NCBI RefSeq assembly: GCF_964355755.1
Contig: NC_092674.1
Span: 28,632,001 to 28,696,000 of the forward strand
DNA: 64,000 nt
Source: Antedon mediterranea
Taxonomy: Eukaryota; Echinodermata; Crinoidea; Comatulida; Antedonidae
Reading direction: 5' to 3'
The position numbers and the translations under genes are program-made. The notes below the pieces were generated by a model, which was not told the DNA's origin, searched no databases, and worked only from the letters and a program-made list of their open reading frames with translations. Shown piece by piece: positions 48,168 through 60,696 of this stretch. Every line of letters begins with the position of its first letter. The first letter of the stretch is position 1.

Positions 48168-51100
48168 TCAACTATCCTCCCAGCTGTTTTCTACAACACG
48201 TATGACTTTTTTCTCGTACTCTCGTCGGTTTTCTTGATACAACTGAGCAGCTAGACTATTGGCTGGACTGTTTGGATTCGGTTCATCGAGCAATGACTAA
48301 AAAAAACCAACAAAAAACACAAAATTGGTTAATGGGACACATTCTGGTCAACAAGTGTTTAAATCAGCACAGTTGACCTCAAAAAGAAGGCAATAGACGC
48401 ATACTGTAGGTCTACCATGACGATAGCCACCACACTAACTATTGACTAATTTACTGTACATGCATGGTCAACTGTTCGTATAGAAAACTGTATAGCATGC
48501 ACAGTCGACCATGATTATAGCCACCTAATTATATGATGACTATTGGCACAGTCAACCGTGCTGAAAAGTCGACTGTGCCTATAGCCTCATTCATTTAAAA
48601 TAACACTCACTTGTATTGATGTAAGTATAGCTGAAACATCATATGTTGGGCTCCATCTATTCTGCAAAATATCTAAGCATATTCCACCATCTGCATAAAC
48701 TGAAATATAAAAATAAATTGTTTTCATTAATTTTAAATTCCAATTCATGCATGTACAAAAAATAAAGTAACATTGTAAAAACTGAGTTGAAATGGAACAA
48801 AAAACCCCATAAACAAGCAAAAAATCTTTTACAAAAATAGTGGTACCCTTAAAAAGAAAACATTAAGACTGTTATAATTTTTTTTAAAATTATTATAACT
48901 AAAATGACCAATTGCGGAAATCTTATCAATCATCTCCCATGTCTTAAAAATACATCTGTGTAGTAATTGTAAATTTCAGACGCAATAACAGATGACAAAT
49001 CATAGTTTAAAAATGGAATATCTTCGCTTAAACAGCATTAAAAACAACTTTTCTACTTTCGTTTGAATTTAATAAGAGAACAATTCTTATACAAGATTTA
49101 TAGAAAGAAAGAAGCAAAAGTAAAACTGTTATTTTGATTGATTATCATATTAAATTAATCTTAACAATTACGAATGAAACACTGATTGAAAACACAATAA
49201 TGGTAGTCAGCTGAACCAATAATCTGTGACAAAATTATTGGTTTCAAATGCAATATAGTACTTCCTTTTATTTTTATAGAACTATCTATTTTAGTGTACT
49301 GTATGTGACAATGTATTAAGCTCTGTCTACACTATCAACCTTGATGTGACAACAATATTGGATGTGCTCATTTATGGACATGATGAAGTCATATCACTAC
49401 CATATTTGAGCACATCACACTATTTTGTCACACAAAGTTTTATAGTGTAGACAGAGCTTTATGTCCTTAATTCTCTCCTCCCCCTCCCCCTCTTTTTTTT
49501 TTATACGAGTCACCTCTTTCTCCCAACTTAATTTTATGGCAAGGGAGCTTCTTTAATTTCATTCATAAAAGTTTAGATTATACTAGTTTGATAGTGTAGA
49601 CAGAGCTTTATAACAAAGAATATAGAGTGTATTAATGGAACCCAAAGTTATCATTACAATAGGGAAGGCCATGATATAGTCACAGAATAATAACTGCACT
49701 GTTAAAAAGCAGACAAGTAGTCTTTGTAATCAACAAGATAATAGAAATCATGAATCTGAGCTCCTGTAAATTCAAGTAGTATAGAAAGGTTGTCTACTTT
49801 CAACAATAGTGACTTTACATTTGTCCAGAAATCACAGTTTTATAGTACTGACATTTTTCAGGTTTTTTTACACAACATTAACACATTGTATATCATGGAG
49901 CTAGCTAGCTCCATGGTATACACTAACAGTAAGACATTTCAATTCCAATTAAAATTGTGTTGTTTCACATAGTATTTAAGAATAATACACACAGTATGTT
50001 GGGAGTAGAATTATTTTAAAATAGTGGGGTATGCACTGTGTGGAAGTAGGTAGGCAAGGCTCAGTGTGAATTGCCTGTTGAAGTCCCTATCATATGCTAC
50101 AATCAAGAATCAATAATGTATATTCGCCTATATTGCTATAAGCTCTGTCTACACTATCAAACTTTATGTGACAACAAAAATTTGATGTGCCCATATATGG
50201 ACTATATTTGGGCATATCGCTACCATTTTTGTCAATTTAGCTTGATAGTGTGGACAAAGCTTCAGAGTTCCCCAGCTTGATAAGTCTAATAAAAATGCAG
50301 GTACAAATACAGTACACATAGTGGTGGTGGAACAAAAGGTCTTTGGATTGGGTGTCAACCTTTTTAAGGTGGGTGGAAAAAGGTGTATAAAGAAGGTTTT
50401 GGGATGGGTGCCAGGTGAAAATTTGGGTGGAAGTATACATAAATATTGCACTGATGAAGGGCTAGTGTTGCCCAAAAGCTCTGCTAACTTTTCTGGCTGT
50501 TTTACTTTATCCAGGGCTCGCAGAATCGCTTGCCCGACGTCCCGCGGCAACCAAATAAATACGTCGGGCAACTAAAATTTAACATGTCATGTCCCGACGG
50601 GCAACCTCTTAAAATCACCGAAAATGTCCACGATGTTTTACAGGGGTTGTGAAAAACTGTAACAATGAAAATAATAGTTGCGCACAAACGAATTCTCTTG
50701 ACGTCGAGACCAGTGTAGTGTTTGTTAAGTAAATGTATGGATCGGAATTCGGTGGTATGGAACGTTATCTCCAGGAGCCAAAACACGTGTTTCTATGCAG
50801 TCGGGCGTATCAAGTCGTTGCGTATAGAGTTTCCAGGTCTGTCATATAGCACGCGGTCTCTTGCGGCATCCATTGATCGCGAAATAGGAAGCCTTGAACT
50901 CTCGGCTCTTATTTGAAGTTATTATACCAGGGAGTTTCTAATTAACAACTCCCTAGTTATACTATAAACCAAATAAAATAGGGGCTAGTATGTTTTTGGT
51001 TTTTGTTTTTCTCAATTATCGACATCATTTTACGGTGGTAATAAAATCTGAATCTACTACTAAGTATTAATTATGTGGCCTACAGCCTGATAGTAGATTA

Positions 51101-54100
51101 GGCCTATGTTTAATTACATTCATGTTATGTATTTTGTGTGTAATAAATAATTTGCTGAATTACTGTAATTATTGTTCAAATGTACAATACAGTATATTAT
51201 TAAATTATAATAGATACGTAATTTTAATTGTCTGTGCCAAATAGGCGGCGGCCGATGTTTTTAACACAGGCAAGTAGGCCTACCATTTTTTTTATAAATA
51301 TTACAGAATATAAATTTAATAGGCCTAATAATTTATTTAATAAATACATTGAATACTTAAATAGTTACAGTATATTTTTTATTATCAACATTGAAAATAA
51401 TACACTTCTTCGGGTATCGCCGAGAGTTGAACTTTCAAAAACTCCAACTTGGCGGAGCACGTGGTTTTCACCACAATTCGGCACAGTTGTGTTGTTTTCA
51501 ATCACCAACTTGTGCGAGCAGATGGTTGTTTTTATCCAACCTGTGCGAGCTTCTACTGAAACAACAAGTAAACCTCCACAAGCCCGCACTCTCCACACAC
51601 CGTACCCATGTGCTCCTACTACGTACGGCAGCTGCTGTGAGGTTTTTTGCTATACGCATGCGTATTGTTTTACGTCACGTAGACAGACGTCAGTTGATGT
51701 TTGTTTTTTTTTTCTTCTCTATGATTTCAACGCGTTACAAGCTCATCACCTTCATAAGTACTTTGTTTAAACTTTTTAGGCCTAGGAGGCCTACATTTCT
51801 ATAGGCAATATTTTAGATATATCTATTAAATAATTGTAAGATAATTAGTGCCATGTCTAGGCCACTACATTTTAAATATCGCAAAATAGCTTGATTTTGG
51901 AATTTCATTGCACAATAGAAGCAAAACGTTTTTGCTCCCAAAGTAAACCCACATGAATACGCCTTTTTCATTCACGAAACGGAACACATCTTCGATCGAT
52001 GACAAACAATGCCGTGCAACGAAGCGTAACCAACAGAAATAACATAGCGTTTTCAAGGGATTTCAGGACACCATGTTAATTAAACAATCGCAACTCTTGT
52101 ACGGAGGATCATATGAGAAAATAAATTACTGTAAAATGTTCTTAAAAGATTGGCCTACATCACTGTGTAATTGAAAAAATTTGAAAAATTGTTTTCACTA
52201 CTTTAAAATCCATCGAAAAAAACACCACAGTGTATTAAGCATAGGCGTTTTTCACCGACGTTTTTTCGCGGTGCAGTCGCGGTATAAAACGTTAAAATTA
52301 AGTTAAAATAGTGGGCAAGTAAAAAAATGATGAGGGCAACCAAAATCTAAAACCTACTTGCCCGATAGGCAACCAAATATTTTAGGATTCTGCGAGCCCT
52401 GTTATCGTTTTGATTAGCTTTTCACTGATACCCACAGCACAGCATTGTAATTTTTCAGTATTTTTCCATTGGATTTATAAATATGTATTAACTTTTTTTG
52501 GAAAAAAATTAACACTTGGAATTAATAAGCAGTATACAGTAAATTATACATTGCATAATCAGCGATTATTTAATTTATTTTGAAAATAATGAAATAAAAT
52601 ACTTACCATTTGGATGAAACATGGTGGATACAAATCTAACTATTGGAGGTTTGTTTGGATATTCTTCTGTGAATTCTATTGTTAATTTGAATGTACCTGC
52701 AAAAGAACATACAGTAACAAACATGAAATATTATGTTTAAAAAATCTATAGTTAAAATGCACTAAAACCACTATATTTTATTACATGGTTATTTACTGAT
52801 TACTACAGTAATAATCCTACATTTTTTTATATTTTATTTATTTGTTTTTAACTGTTCTGTATATATCTTTTAAATTAGGCCTACTGTGTATTTATGTTAT
52901 AATTTTTATTTACTTTTAAACTTATAACTGGACCATTTTGGAAAGCAGTACTGCGTTACTGAAAATGCAATCCAGTCAAAAGAAAGAATAAATAAATAAA
53001 TACTCTACTGTATATATGAAATATCCAATATATGGAAGATGAATTTTTAAAATGAATAATTATACATGAAAAAAGAAAGTACACTTATGACAATATAAAC
53101 TGTGAGTACAATAGAACATCTTCTTTTGGACACCCCATTTCAGGGGAAATATGTTTATAATATAAATAAATATAAAACTATGGCCAAACCATATTTAGGG
53201 GCATTTTCTTGGCTCATAAAGGTATCCCTTTAATAGGGGTTAACTGTACTAAACAAACGGGTAATTTCAAAACTGTTTTTAAAATCTTTTGTTGCAGGTT
53301 GTTATATTACAAGTATTCATTTTCTTTACATAAATAGTTGTAAAAAAAACCTCTAGAAATGACAATATACCCCTCTTATGAAATGGTTTGATTCATTGTT
53401 GTTAATTTTTCTTTATGGTATTTTTCACAGATTTCCCTTTAATGAGATACAACAAAATACTCATCATCGTATATTTCCTGCCTATAGTTAAATTTATAAA
53501 CTTACCATTTTCAAATGGTGTGTCATGAGGTCTGAGGAAATGAATTGAGAAAAAATATTTATTATTAGTACAATCATATTATTGATTCTCTATTTTATAT
53601 ACATTGTGAAGTGGTACATTCTACCAGGGACCATTTTCGCCAGTGGCTCGCTTGTGGGTGCTAACTCACTTTCACAATTACTGTAGTGTTACTATTAGTT
53701 ATTACAGTAGTATCTTGTGTATGTACAATACTTACCCAAATATAACTGCATTCCATAACATAATATTATTTTCTGATGGTACACCGCTAACACCTGCAGG
53801 AGGATCTTCTTGTAATCTGAAATTAATAAATTTAATAAGTATTACTGTATAACTTAAATATTCATAAAATCCAAGATGTACTGTAAGTAAGTGACTGTAA
53901 GGTTTAAAAATGACAAAATAATAATTGAAATAATTAAATTATTACAATGTACAGGCATTATAATTAATATACCTAACTAATATATTATAGAAGAAAATAA
54001 TATTAAATAATAACAGAAACTACAATTTTTTTATTGTTAGAAAATTACTGTATATAATAATATCAATCAATAAGCAATTATTTGTTTATTTGAAATAATG

Positions 54101-54596
54101 TATTACTATTAGTATTACCATGGTATTACTAATCTATTAACATTATTTAGGACCTACAGTCAGTAATCATAGCACTACACTACTAGTACTACTACTATAC
54201 TATCTACGAGCTCATGATGCTTTATAGTTCCTATCTTTAATACATTAATATTTAATAATAATTAATTATAAAATGGATGGCTAAATACATTAATAATAAT
54301 AATATATTTAATATAATACATTAATAACGTTTAAATATCCTTAATCTACGTGTCTTAACTGACCAAATAAAATGTGATTTCCTATAATAAGTAACAACTA
54401 TTATGATGAAATCATTTGAGATGACAATCCATCTGGAACGTCCACGGGCTTCAGTCGTGGAGAGAGCTCAGTCTTTCAGTAGCCTAGGCCTGGCTAGCCC
54501 TAACTCGTCGCGAAAACCAAACAAAGAAATCGCTATTAAATTGACTACATACCTTTTAAAATCTCTCATTAATCGCCTCCTCGCGGGTGTAGACAT
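48168..54596 (-). CDS. UBE2A: RAD6-type ubiquitin-conjugating enzyme E2
   Basis: Six exons (54596-54553, 53816-53736, 53531-53506, 52696-52607, 48699-48611, 48296-48168) encode exactly 152 aa, the length of human UBE2A/UBE2B. The N-terminus [21 protein letters not shown], the HPN motif (MFHPNVYADG), catalytic Cys88 in [18 protein letters not shown] and the C-terminal [14 protein letters not shown] are nearly invariant. It charges ubiquitin and, with RNF20/40- and RAD18-type ligases, ubiquitinates histone H2B and PCNA in the nucleus. Serine before Ile-Cys in human is Gly here. The single invertebrate gene is pro-orthologous to UBE2A and UBE2B. Intron 4 (about 3.9 kb) contains several transposable elements. 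Divergent from ANKRD10. Confidence 0.97.
49317..49460. mobile_element. Palindromic MITE, family 1
   Basis: Full copy in UBE2 intron 4 with both termini. Confidence 0.85.
49575..49609. mobile_element. Palindromic MITE, family 1 (right terminus only)
   Basis: ACTAGTTTGATAGTGTAGAC plus AGAGCTTTA stands alone 115 bp after a full copy; the left part is lost or replaced by a C/T-rich stretch. Confidence 0.65.
50139..50261. mobile_element. Palindromic MITE, family 1 (internally deleted)
   Basis: Both termini are present, but the middle is shortened to about 70 bp. UBE2 intron 4. Confidence 0.8.
50512..52401. mobile_element. 1.9-kb TIR DNA element in UBE2 intron
   Basis: A 16-bp perfect terminal inverted repeat, CAGGGCTCGCAGAATC at the left and its complement at the right, is flanked by TTATC on both sides (50507-50511, 52402-52406). 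Subterminal TGCCCGACG / GGGCAACC motifs recur near both ends in inverse. The longest internal ORF (51228-51770, 180 codons) has no recognisable transposase motif, so it is probably non-autonomous. Superfamily unassigned. Confidence 0.75.
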
Positions 54597-54748
54597 ATCT
54601 ATGAACTAATTTTCAGTACTGAATCTAGCAGAATTTCCCTAACAATATATAAATAAAGCGAATAAAAATATTCAAAAAACCGAACTTTCGCTTCCCTCCC
54701 TCTCTCACACACAGCTCTAGCTAATCTTTATCATAAATGTTGTCAAAG

Positions 54749-54801
54749 CTGACGTCACATAACATGTCCCTGTGACTCAGAAGTCGTGACGTCACTAACG
54801 A
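54749..54801. promoter_or_regulatory. Pair of CRE-like TGACGTCA sites
   Basis: Two perfect 8-bp TGACGTCA palindromes, about 40 bp apart, lie 150-200 bp upstream of the UBE2 start codon. CREB/ATF factors bind this sequence; the role here is inferred from motif and position. Confidence 0.5.
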
Positions 54802-55660
54802 ATACAAAAACTGACCACAAAATATAAATACTGTGTCCACCACAACCACCAAAAGTGTCTATAAAATTAATTATATAAATTAAAGCCTATCATAGTCTTA
54901 CGTTTTCTATTTACGGTAAGCAATCGACATTGAAAACAGAACCATTATGTTATTAGCATCACTTTCTGTATTAATTTTGGCGAGCAATTAAATTTTAAAA
55001 ATATTACTTGTGTTTTAAACACATGCTTCTCCCTCAGGTATTCTTTTAAAATACTGTAAATAAATAAATATGATATGACATAACTCAGCCCTAATTTTAT
55101 GTAGATAATAGGTTTATTACTAATTATTGATTGAAAATCATGATCACATTTTGAATAGAATTTCAGGGTCTGGTTGTTAAAAATAAGATTTATTTATTCT
55201 GAAATGAGTTGTTTTAAAACTATTACAGTAGTAGTTTAAAACAAATAGATATCGCTATTTTATAGACATCTCTTCAAAACTATGAATTCTAGTTTTGAAT
55301 ATTTTAATACTATATAAATAGGCCCTACTTATATATCACAACTGATGATATAGAATAATAGATTATTGAAGCAATAGAGTTATGGAGTAAATTTGTAGGC
55401 CTTCACAACAATGACAATGATGATATTTCTAACTAGTAATTAATCTGTAATTTGCTAACAAAAAATCAAGTAATAAAAAGCATAACATAAAGTACTGTTC
55501 AGTGTTATAGTAGTAGTTTATATCTATCTTTTAATTTTTGGCGTAAAAAAAAGTACAGGAGGTATAGAGGGCGGTCTACGACTTGAAAATTAAACAAAAT
55601 AAACAAAAACATTTGAAGAAGGAAAAGCTGCCCTGCGAGAGAGAAAACAACGAACAAAGC

Positions 55661-55708
55661 ATGGCGGCGGGTACATTTTTTAGCCGTTTGAATCTCTTCT
55701 CAAAATAA
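55661..55708 (+). CDS. Possible upstream ORF in ANKRD10 leader
   Basis: ATG in a good context (AAAGCATGGCG) opens a 15-codon frame (MAAGTFFSRLNLFSK) that stops 60 bp before the main start. It cannot splice in frame to the main exon. It could damp translation of the main ORF; whether it lies in the mRNA is unknown. Confidence 0.35.
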   Translation: MAAGTFFSRLNLFSK

Positions 55709-55768
55709 ACATTTCATAGTTTCTCTTTGCTCCCGTGTCTGCCTAAATACATAATAAACATTGTAGAA

Positions 55769-58700
55769 ATGGACGATACGTTCTCGTTTGGATTCTGGGG
55801 GAAATCTAGCGAAGAATTACTTCACTCAAAATTCCCGATGCACCGGGCCTGCCGCGATGGGGATGTGAAGGCTTTGTCTGACTTGCTGCTGTCTTCGGCT
55901 GAGGATCAGCAAGACTTGTTTGCAGAAGATCAGTTCTATGGCTGGACACCAGCACATTGGGCTGCATACTATGGAAAAGTATATATTAAAGCCTTCCTTT
56001 ACACTATGACTAGGCCTAATTTGATTAAGTTCTGTTATTGTTAATAATTATGAATACTGTAGGTAGGCTTTATTATTATATTGAATAACTGTCAAATAAT
56101 TTAATAGTAATAGTTTAATACACCAGCTAGGCCTAGGCCTATATAATAATTATAATATAAAGTATGCATAAAATTAAATACTTTACTACTTAAAGCCTAC
56201 AATACTAGCTCCCTTTTGGCCTGGCCAGGGATGTACTAGGCCTAGTAGCCTAGCTAGTAGTAGGAAGTGGAAAATGATGTTGATACTGTACAATAGGCTT
56301 CTGCATCGAAAGTTATTAGTAATTATAATCAAATAATATTAAATTGATATTTTTGTTATCAGCTTGAATGTTTACAAAAGCTTGTACTGGCTGGAATCAG
56401 CTTTGATGTTGCAACGGAAAGGTTCAACCAAACACCTACACATATTGCTGCATTTGGTAAACAACCACAATGTCTGCTATGGCTTCTACAAAATGGGACT
56501 GCTGTTAATGGACGGGTAACACACATTTAGTGCTTCTAAAGGCTTATCGCAAATAGCGTGAACGATGCATGATGGGAAGGATTTAGAAGCAATAGTACCA
56601 CCACCACCAGGATATAAGTATAAAGAACGATCTTTAGTATACGGTGCAATGACATTCCTCTTGAAATCGAGCTATTTGCGATAACCCTTATTACCTATTG
56701 GTTACAGGAATTATACACATCCCTCAAATCGTTCAATTGATCATCAATCACTACTAACTACAACACATGCTTTAAAAACATTAACCAACTACAAAAAGTG
56801 CATTAAAAATAAACGAAAAGTAACCTTTAATTATATTCCATAGACCTTCCTTAGTTAAACATTTACAGTAAATATTAATTAAGGAACAATACAAAACTAA
56901 TACTGATGGTGAACTCTACCAAAACCCACCCTTTAGCTGGACCAAAATCTCATCTTGGTTAAATGTGAGATAAATAGAATTTTGTTTTACTCTTTTTTGG
57001 TGTAAACTACAACTTTTATTTTTTCATCAAGTATTACAAATACATATTAATAGTTATTAATATTATATATTACTCTGTTTTTTTTATTATTTTTTTTTAA
57101 TTTAGGCTACTCATAATTATAGTATTTAAAATGCATATAACAGCTTATTTTGAAATGTTGGTGACTACTATATGCTTACAGAATATATACCAATACTAAA
57201 TACCCCGGTAGCTAATTTCCAAATGTTGAAAATATCCGAATAGAATAGAATATTTCAATGATTAATTGATTTGTTTATTTCAGGACTATTTAGGAGAGAC
57301 AGCCATGCACAAAGCAGCCAGAAGCGGCAGTATAGAATGCTTGAATCTACTGCAAACGTTTGGAGCAATTCCTAGGTAAAAAGGACAATATTATTATTTT
57401 ATTTAAAATTATGAAATGCTTTGATATTTTGTTAAATTGCTATGTTGTTGTTGTCTTGTGTTACTAAGTGTATTCCACTTCTGTCAGGACCAGTGGGCGT
57501 ATTCATTAATCACACTTGTGAGATATTTCCCTTAAGCACTTAACTCAAAAATATTTAAGTATTTCCCTTAGATTGTATTCACTTAGATTTTTTTTAAATT
57601 TTAAGGGTACAAGTGTTTCCCTTAGTGAGAATGGTGAATACGCCACTGGCTCCCCTCTGTGAAGTGAGAATTGGAATTAAGGTTTCTTTTAAGATTTTGA
57701 CATCAGATGATATTCATGTGACATAATGTATTTGATAGCAGGGACAATTAAAGCTTAAATATAGGCCACCCAAATCGAGCACCTCAACCTAAATGAAGTT
57801 GAAAATTATTTGTTGAAGTTGAACAAATACAATTGTGAAGAATTTTTTATTAAGTCGATCAATACTTTTGTTGTATAGTGTACCAAATAACAATGGCCAA
57901 ACTGCAATGGACTTGGCTGTAACGTGTGGACACCAGCAATGTGCTGAATATCTACAACAAACGGTCAATGGCGGTGTACCTGATGGTCATCATCTAACCA
58001 ATGGTCATGCAACAACTGGACAAGTAAATGGCCATGAAGTCAACGGTCAGACAGACATGGACATGTCGCAGAATTGTTCCAATGGATTTCTCAGTCGGAA
58101 AAGGACATTGATGGATTTGGAGAATAACGATTCAAAGAAAGCAAGGACAGATGGTATGTATATTTTTTTATTTCTTATTCCATTCTTTTCTTTTATCTAT
58201 ACTGCTTTCTTCTTCTTTCTTCATCCATTCTTCCTCAATTTTTCTATAGACTCTAGTAAATCTCTTTTAGGTATATTCTAAGGACATAGGACATTGTCAA
58301 AATTATTATACTGCAGTTACTGCAGTAACTACTATAAATAGTATTTTAACATTGCTTTTTGCAATTTAATGTATTTTTCTTTGTTGTTTTATTGTCTTAA
58401 TTATGCCAAGAAAAATGAATTTCAATTTTGCTTAAGTGGACCAATAAAATGTCTTGAATCTTGTTTATTCCTTAACCTGTTTATGATACTATTATTACAC
58501 ACTTTTTGTGGGTAATCACACATATTGTTTATTGCAGTGACTGCCTGATAAACCATTACATTGAGGTAAAAATAAATCATACATTGCTGCAGTACAAAAA
58601 TGTAGTTACTGCAGTAGAACAATTTTGTCATGATCCATTTCTTCAAATCTGTGTGAATCTTCCTATCTTGTCAATTTCTCCTCCTCTGTACCACTACCAC

Positions 58701-60555
58701 ATTCATTCATTTTTTCTTTGACTATTTTTCCTTCCAAAACTTTTTTTGTGTCTCATTTTGGTTTGTTTATTTTTAATAATATGCATGAAATTGTATTTAA
58801 TAATTTTATTATGAAATTATATGGATAATATATATTTTGGTGTAAGTCGGCTTTTTTTGTGTCCAAGAACCTGGCCATAATCCAGCCCATCTCCTTTCTG
58901 TAGACTCTGTATCGGCTTTCAACTGTGGCGTATCTGCCACGAACATCGCCGGTCATCCTGGTGATTCCATGGTTACCGAACCGACATTAGATAATAATTA
59001 CGAAGCCATGGAGATGGAACCTGTAGTACCTAAACCAAGACCTAAACCAGCACGGTGGAGGTGCCAGGCTTTTGTTATATGAATATTCAACTATAAGCAA
59101 ATAAATATTCATATCCTGATCAACATTTAAATGAAGCTTGTGAATATTCATAATACTGTAATCATCTTTTGAAATTGTGTCTGCAAAATGCGGTGTGATG
59201 TGCTTTTAAAGATAATTGTGTGAAACGTAAAAGGTCTTTTCGATACTAAGGTCTTATTTCCAATGTACACTAGGGGATTCAAGCAATTAGTGACTACTTT
59301 GCAGCAGTATATCAAAGGCTAAAGGTCAAATGTTAAGTTAAGTTGTTGAATAATGTATAGCAAAGTTTCCTGGAAGCAGTAACCACACATTTCTAAAGCT
59401 CTTTAATAATGTAATTAATTAAGTTGATTTAATATTACTCTTAAAACCATGTAATTATTGGAGTAATTCATTGTAGATAATCTCAATGCTGGCCTGAGTG
59501 TTGAGGGCGCTGCACACTCTGAGGAAGAGGAACTAATGGATGATGACTCACTCATGACTAAGGTTAATGTGAATGCGATGAACCATGTCCATTCACGTCC
59601 GATAACAATCCAATGTAGGACTCTGAAAGGACACTACATTTGATAAAGTAGGAAATCTAGAAAATTGATTGATTAATTAAGATTATCCATAAATGATTTA
59701 GTAACTTGTCTAATACAGTAGCTACAGAGAGTCATCAAAGTTATCTTCCTATTATTAAAAATATGTCTAAATTTTCATTTTAATTCACCGCAAGGTATAA
59801 GTCTTTTATGATAGGACAATGTTTAAGTAGAGTTCCGTGTGCGATGCTTACTGTTAATCTCTGTCTACACTACCAAACTTTATGTGACAAAAAAATGTGG
59901 TGTGCTCATATATGGAGATGATGATGTCATAGGCATATCACTACCATATTTGGGCACATCACACTTTTTGTCAAACTAGTTTTATAGTGTAGATTGAGCT
60001 TTTTGTCTAAAAATAGAGCTTTACATTTTGTTATGTGTAATATTTAGCATTAACTGTGGTATCAAAAATCTGCTGAGTAGTGTACGGTATTAATTTTTTG
60101 TATGTGTTTAAGAATAGCAATAATGCGTTTTATATTTATTTATATACCTGTATTGTACAATCTTGCCCTTATTTTGCTTGTTCCTTTTTATGCATGTAGA
60201 TGTCCCTACTCCCCTGCAGTTCACACCAAACCATGCTACCCAACCAGCACAACCAAATCTGGCCAATGGTAGTATACCTCACACTAACACTAACGGAATA
60301 CATGCGTCTTTAGATGTTAACTGCAACTCGGAAACCAATGACATGCAAGTGGATGCTGCTGAACCAATGGTAGAGAATGAAAGTCATTTTATGAACGGTG
60401 TTGATGCGGTATCGTCATCGTCGTCCCCCGAGAAACGGTCCAGCCCAATGTCAAGCATGCTAGAACATCAAAGGTCGGTGGAGCAGGCCGCGGGTTATGA
60501 CAGTATTATGTATGAAGCGCTGTACGGTGGCACTCCATTCTGTCATGCGTATTGA
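55769..60555 (+). CDS. ANKRD10: Ankyrin repeat domain-containing protein 10
   Basis: Exons 55769-55978, 56363-56515, 57284-57375, 57879-58153 and 60200-60555 encode about 361 aa. Four ankyrin repeats are visible: PMHRACRDGDVKALSDLL, GWTPAHWAAYYGKLECLQKL, QTPTHIAAFGKQPQCLLWLL and GETAMHKAARSGSIECLNLL, with a fifth partial QTAMDLAVTCGHQQCAEYL. Then come an Asn/Gly/His-rich linker, a basic SRKRTLMDLEN..KKARTDG nuclear-signal-like stretch, and a C-terminal VEQAAGYDSIMYEALYGGT as in vertebrate ANKRD10. Molecular function is poorly known; probably nuclear. Two further open 3' exons (58868-59082, 59477-59643) share the acceptor phase of the last exon and may be alternative ends. Confidence 0.92.
56538..56689. 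mobile_element. 152-bp MITE (AAAGGCTTATCGC ends)
   Basis: AAAGGCTTATCGCAAATAGC and GCTATTTGCGATAACCCTT are inverted termini. In ANKRD10 intron 2. Confidence 0.75.
57490..57649. mobile_element. 160-bp MITE (CCAGTGGGCGTATTCA ends)
   Basis: CCAGTGGGCGTATTCATTA and TGGTGAATACGCCACTGG are inverted. Inner CACTTGTGAGATATTTCCC pairs with GTACAAGTGTTTCCC less well. In ANKRD10 intron 3. Confidence 0.75.
58868..59082 (+). CDS. Candidate alternative terminal exon a of ANKRD10
   Basis: After a T-rich tract and AG, a phase-1 frame continues the exon-4 reading frame (EPGHNPAHLLSVDSVSAFN..) for about 70 codons to TGA at 59080. Possible donors at 59055 and 59061 are phase 2 and would not join the later exons in frame, so it would act as a last exon. 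Protein similarity to known ANKRD10 was not recognised. Confidence 0.4.
59477..59643 (+). CDS. Candidate alternative terminal exon b of ANKRD10
   Basis: Phase-1 acceptor (TTGTAG). The frame DNLNAGLSVEGAAHSEEEE LMDDDSLMTK.. runs to TGA at 59641. The acidic composition suits the C-terminal region. A strong donor in the matching phase is lacking (GTTAAT after AAG is phase 0). Confidence 0.4.
59855..60002. mobile_element. Palindromic MITE, family 1
   Basis: Full copy between candidate exon b and the last ANKRD10 exon. Confidence 0.83.
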
Positions 60556-60696
60556 GATTGTATTACATTAATACAAAAAAGATAAACATTTTGGCATACA
60601 TGGGGTGTCATAACTGTAGTTGAGCTGGAATTGAGTTACAGACAAAAATCAAAATGCCTGCTGTAAAGAAATAATAAGACTGTAGCAAGTTAACCT

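Larger units (their letters stand above)
54597..55768. other. Divergent promoter gap UBE2 / ANKRD10
   Basis: About 1.2 kb between the start codons. TGACGTCA-type words occur near the UBE2 side (around 54750 and 54790, GCTGACGTCACAT and CGTGACGTCACTA), resembling CRE/ATF sites. The rest is AT-rich. The ANKRD10 5'UTR starts before 55661. Confidence 0.5.

Noticed and set aside
51228-51770. 180-codon ORF inside the 1.9-kb TIR element as a transposase.
   Set aside because: No DDE/D motifs, zinc fingers or recognisable family similarity; the composition looks like random AT-rich translation.
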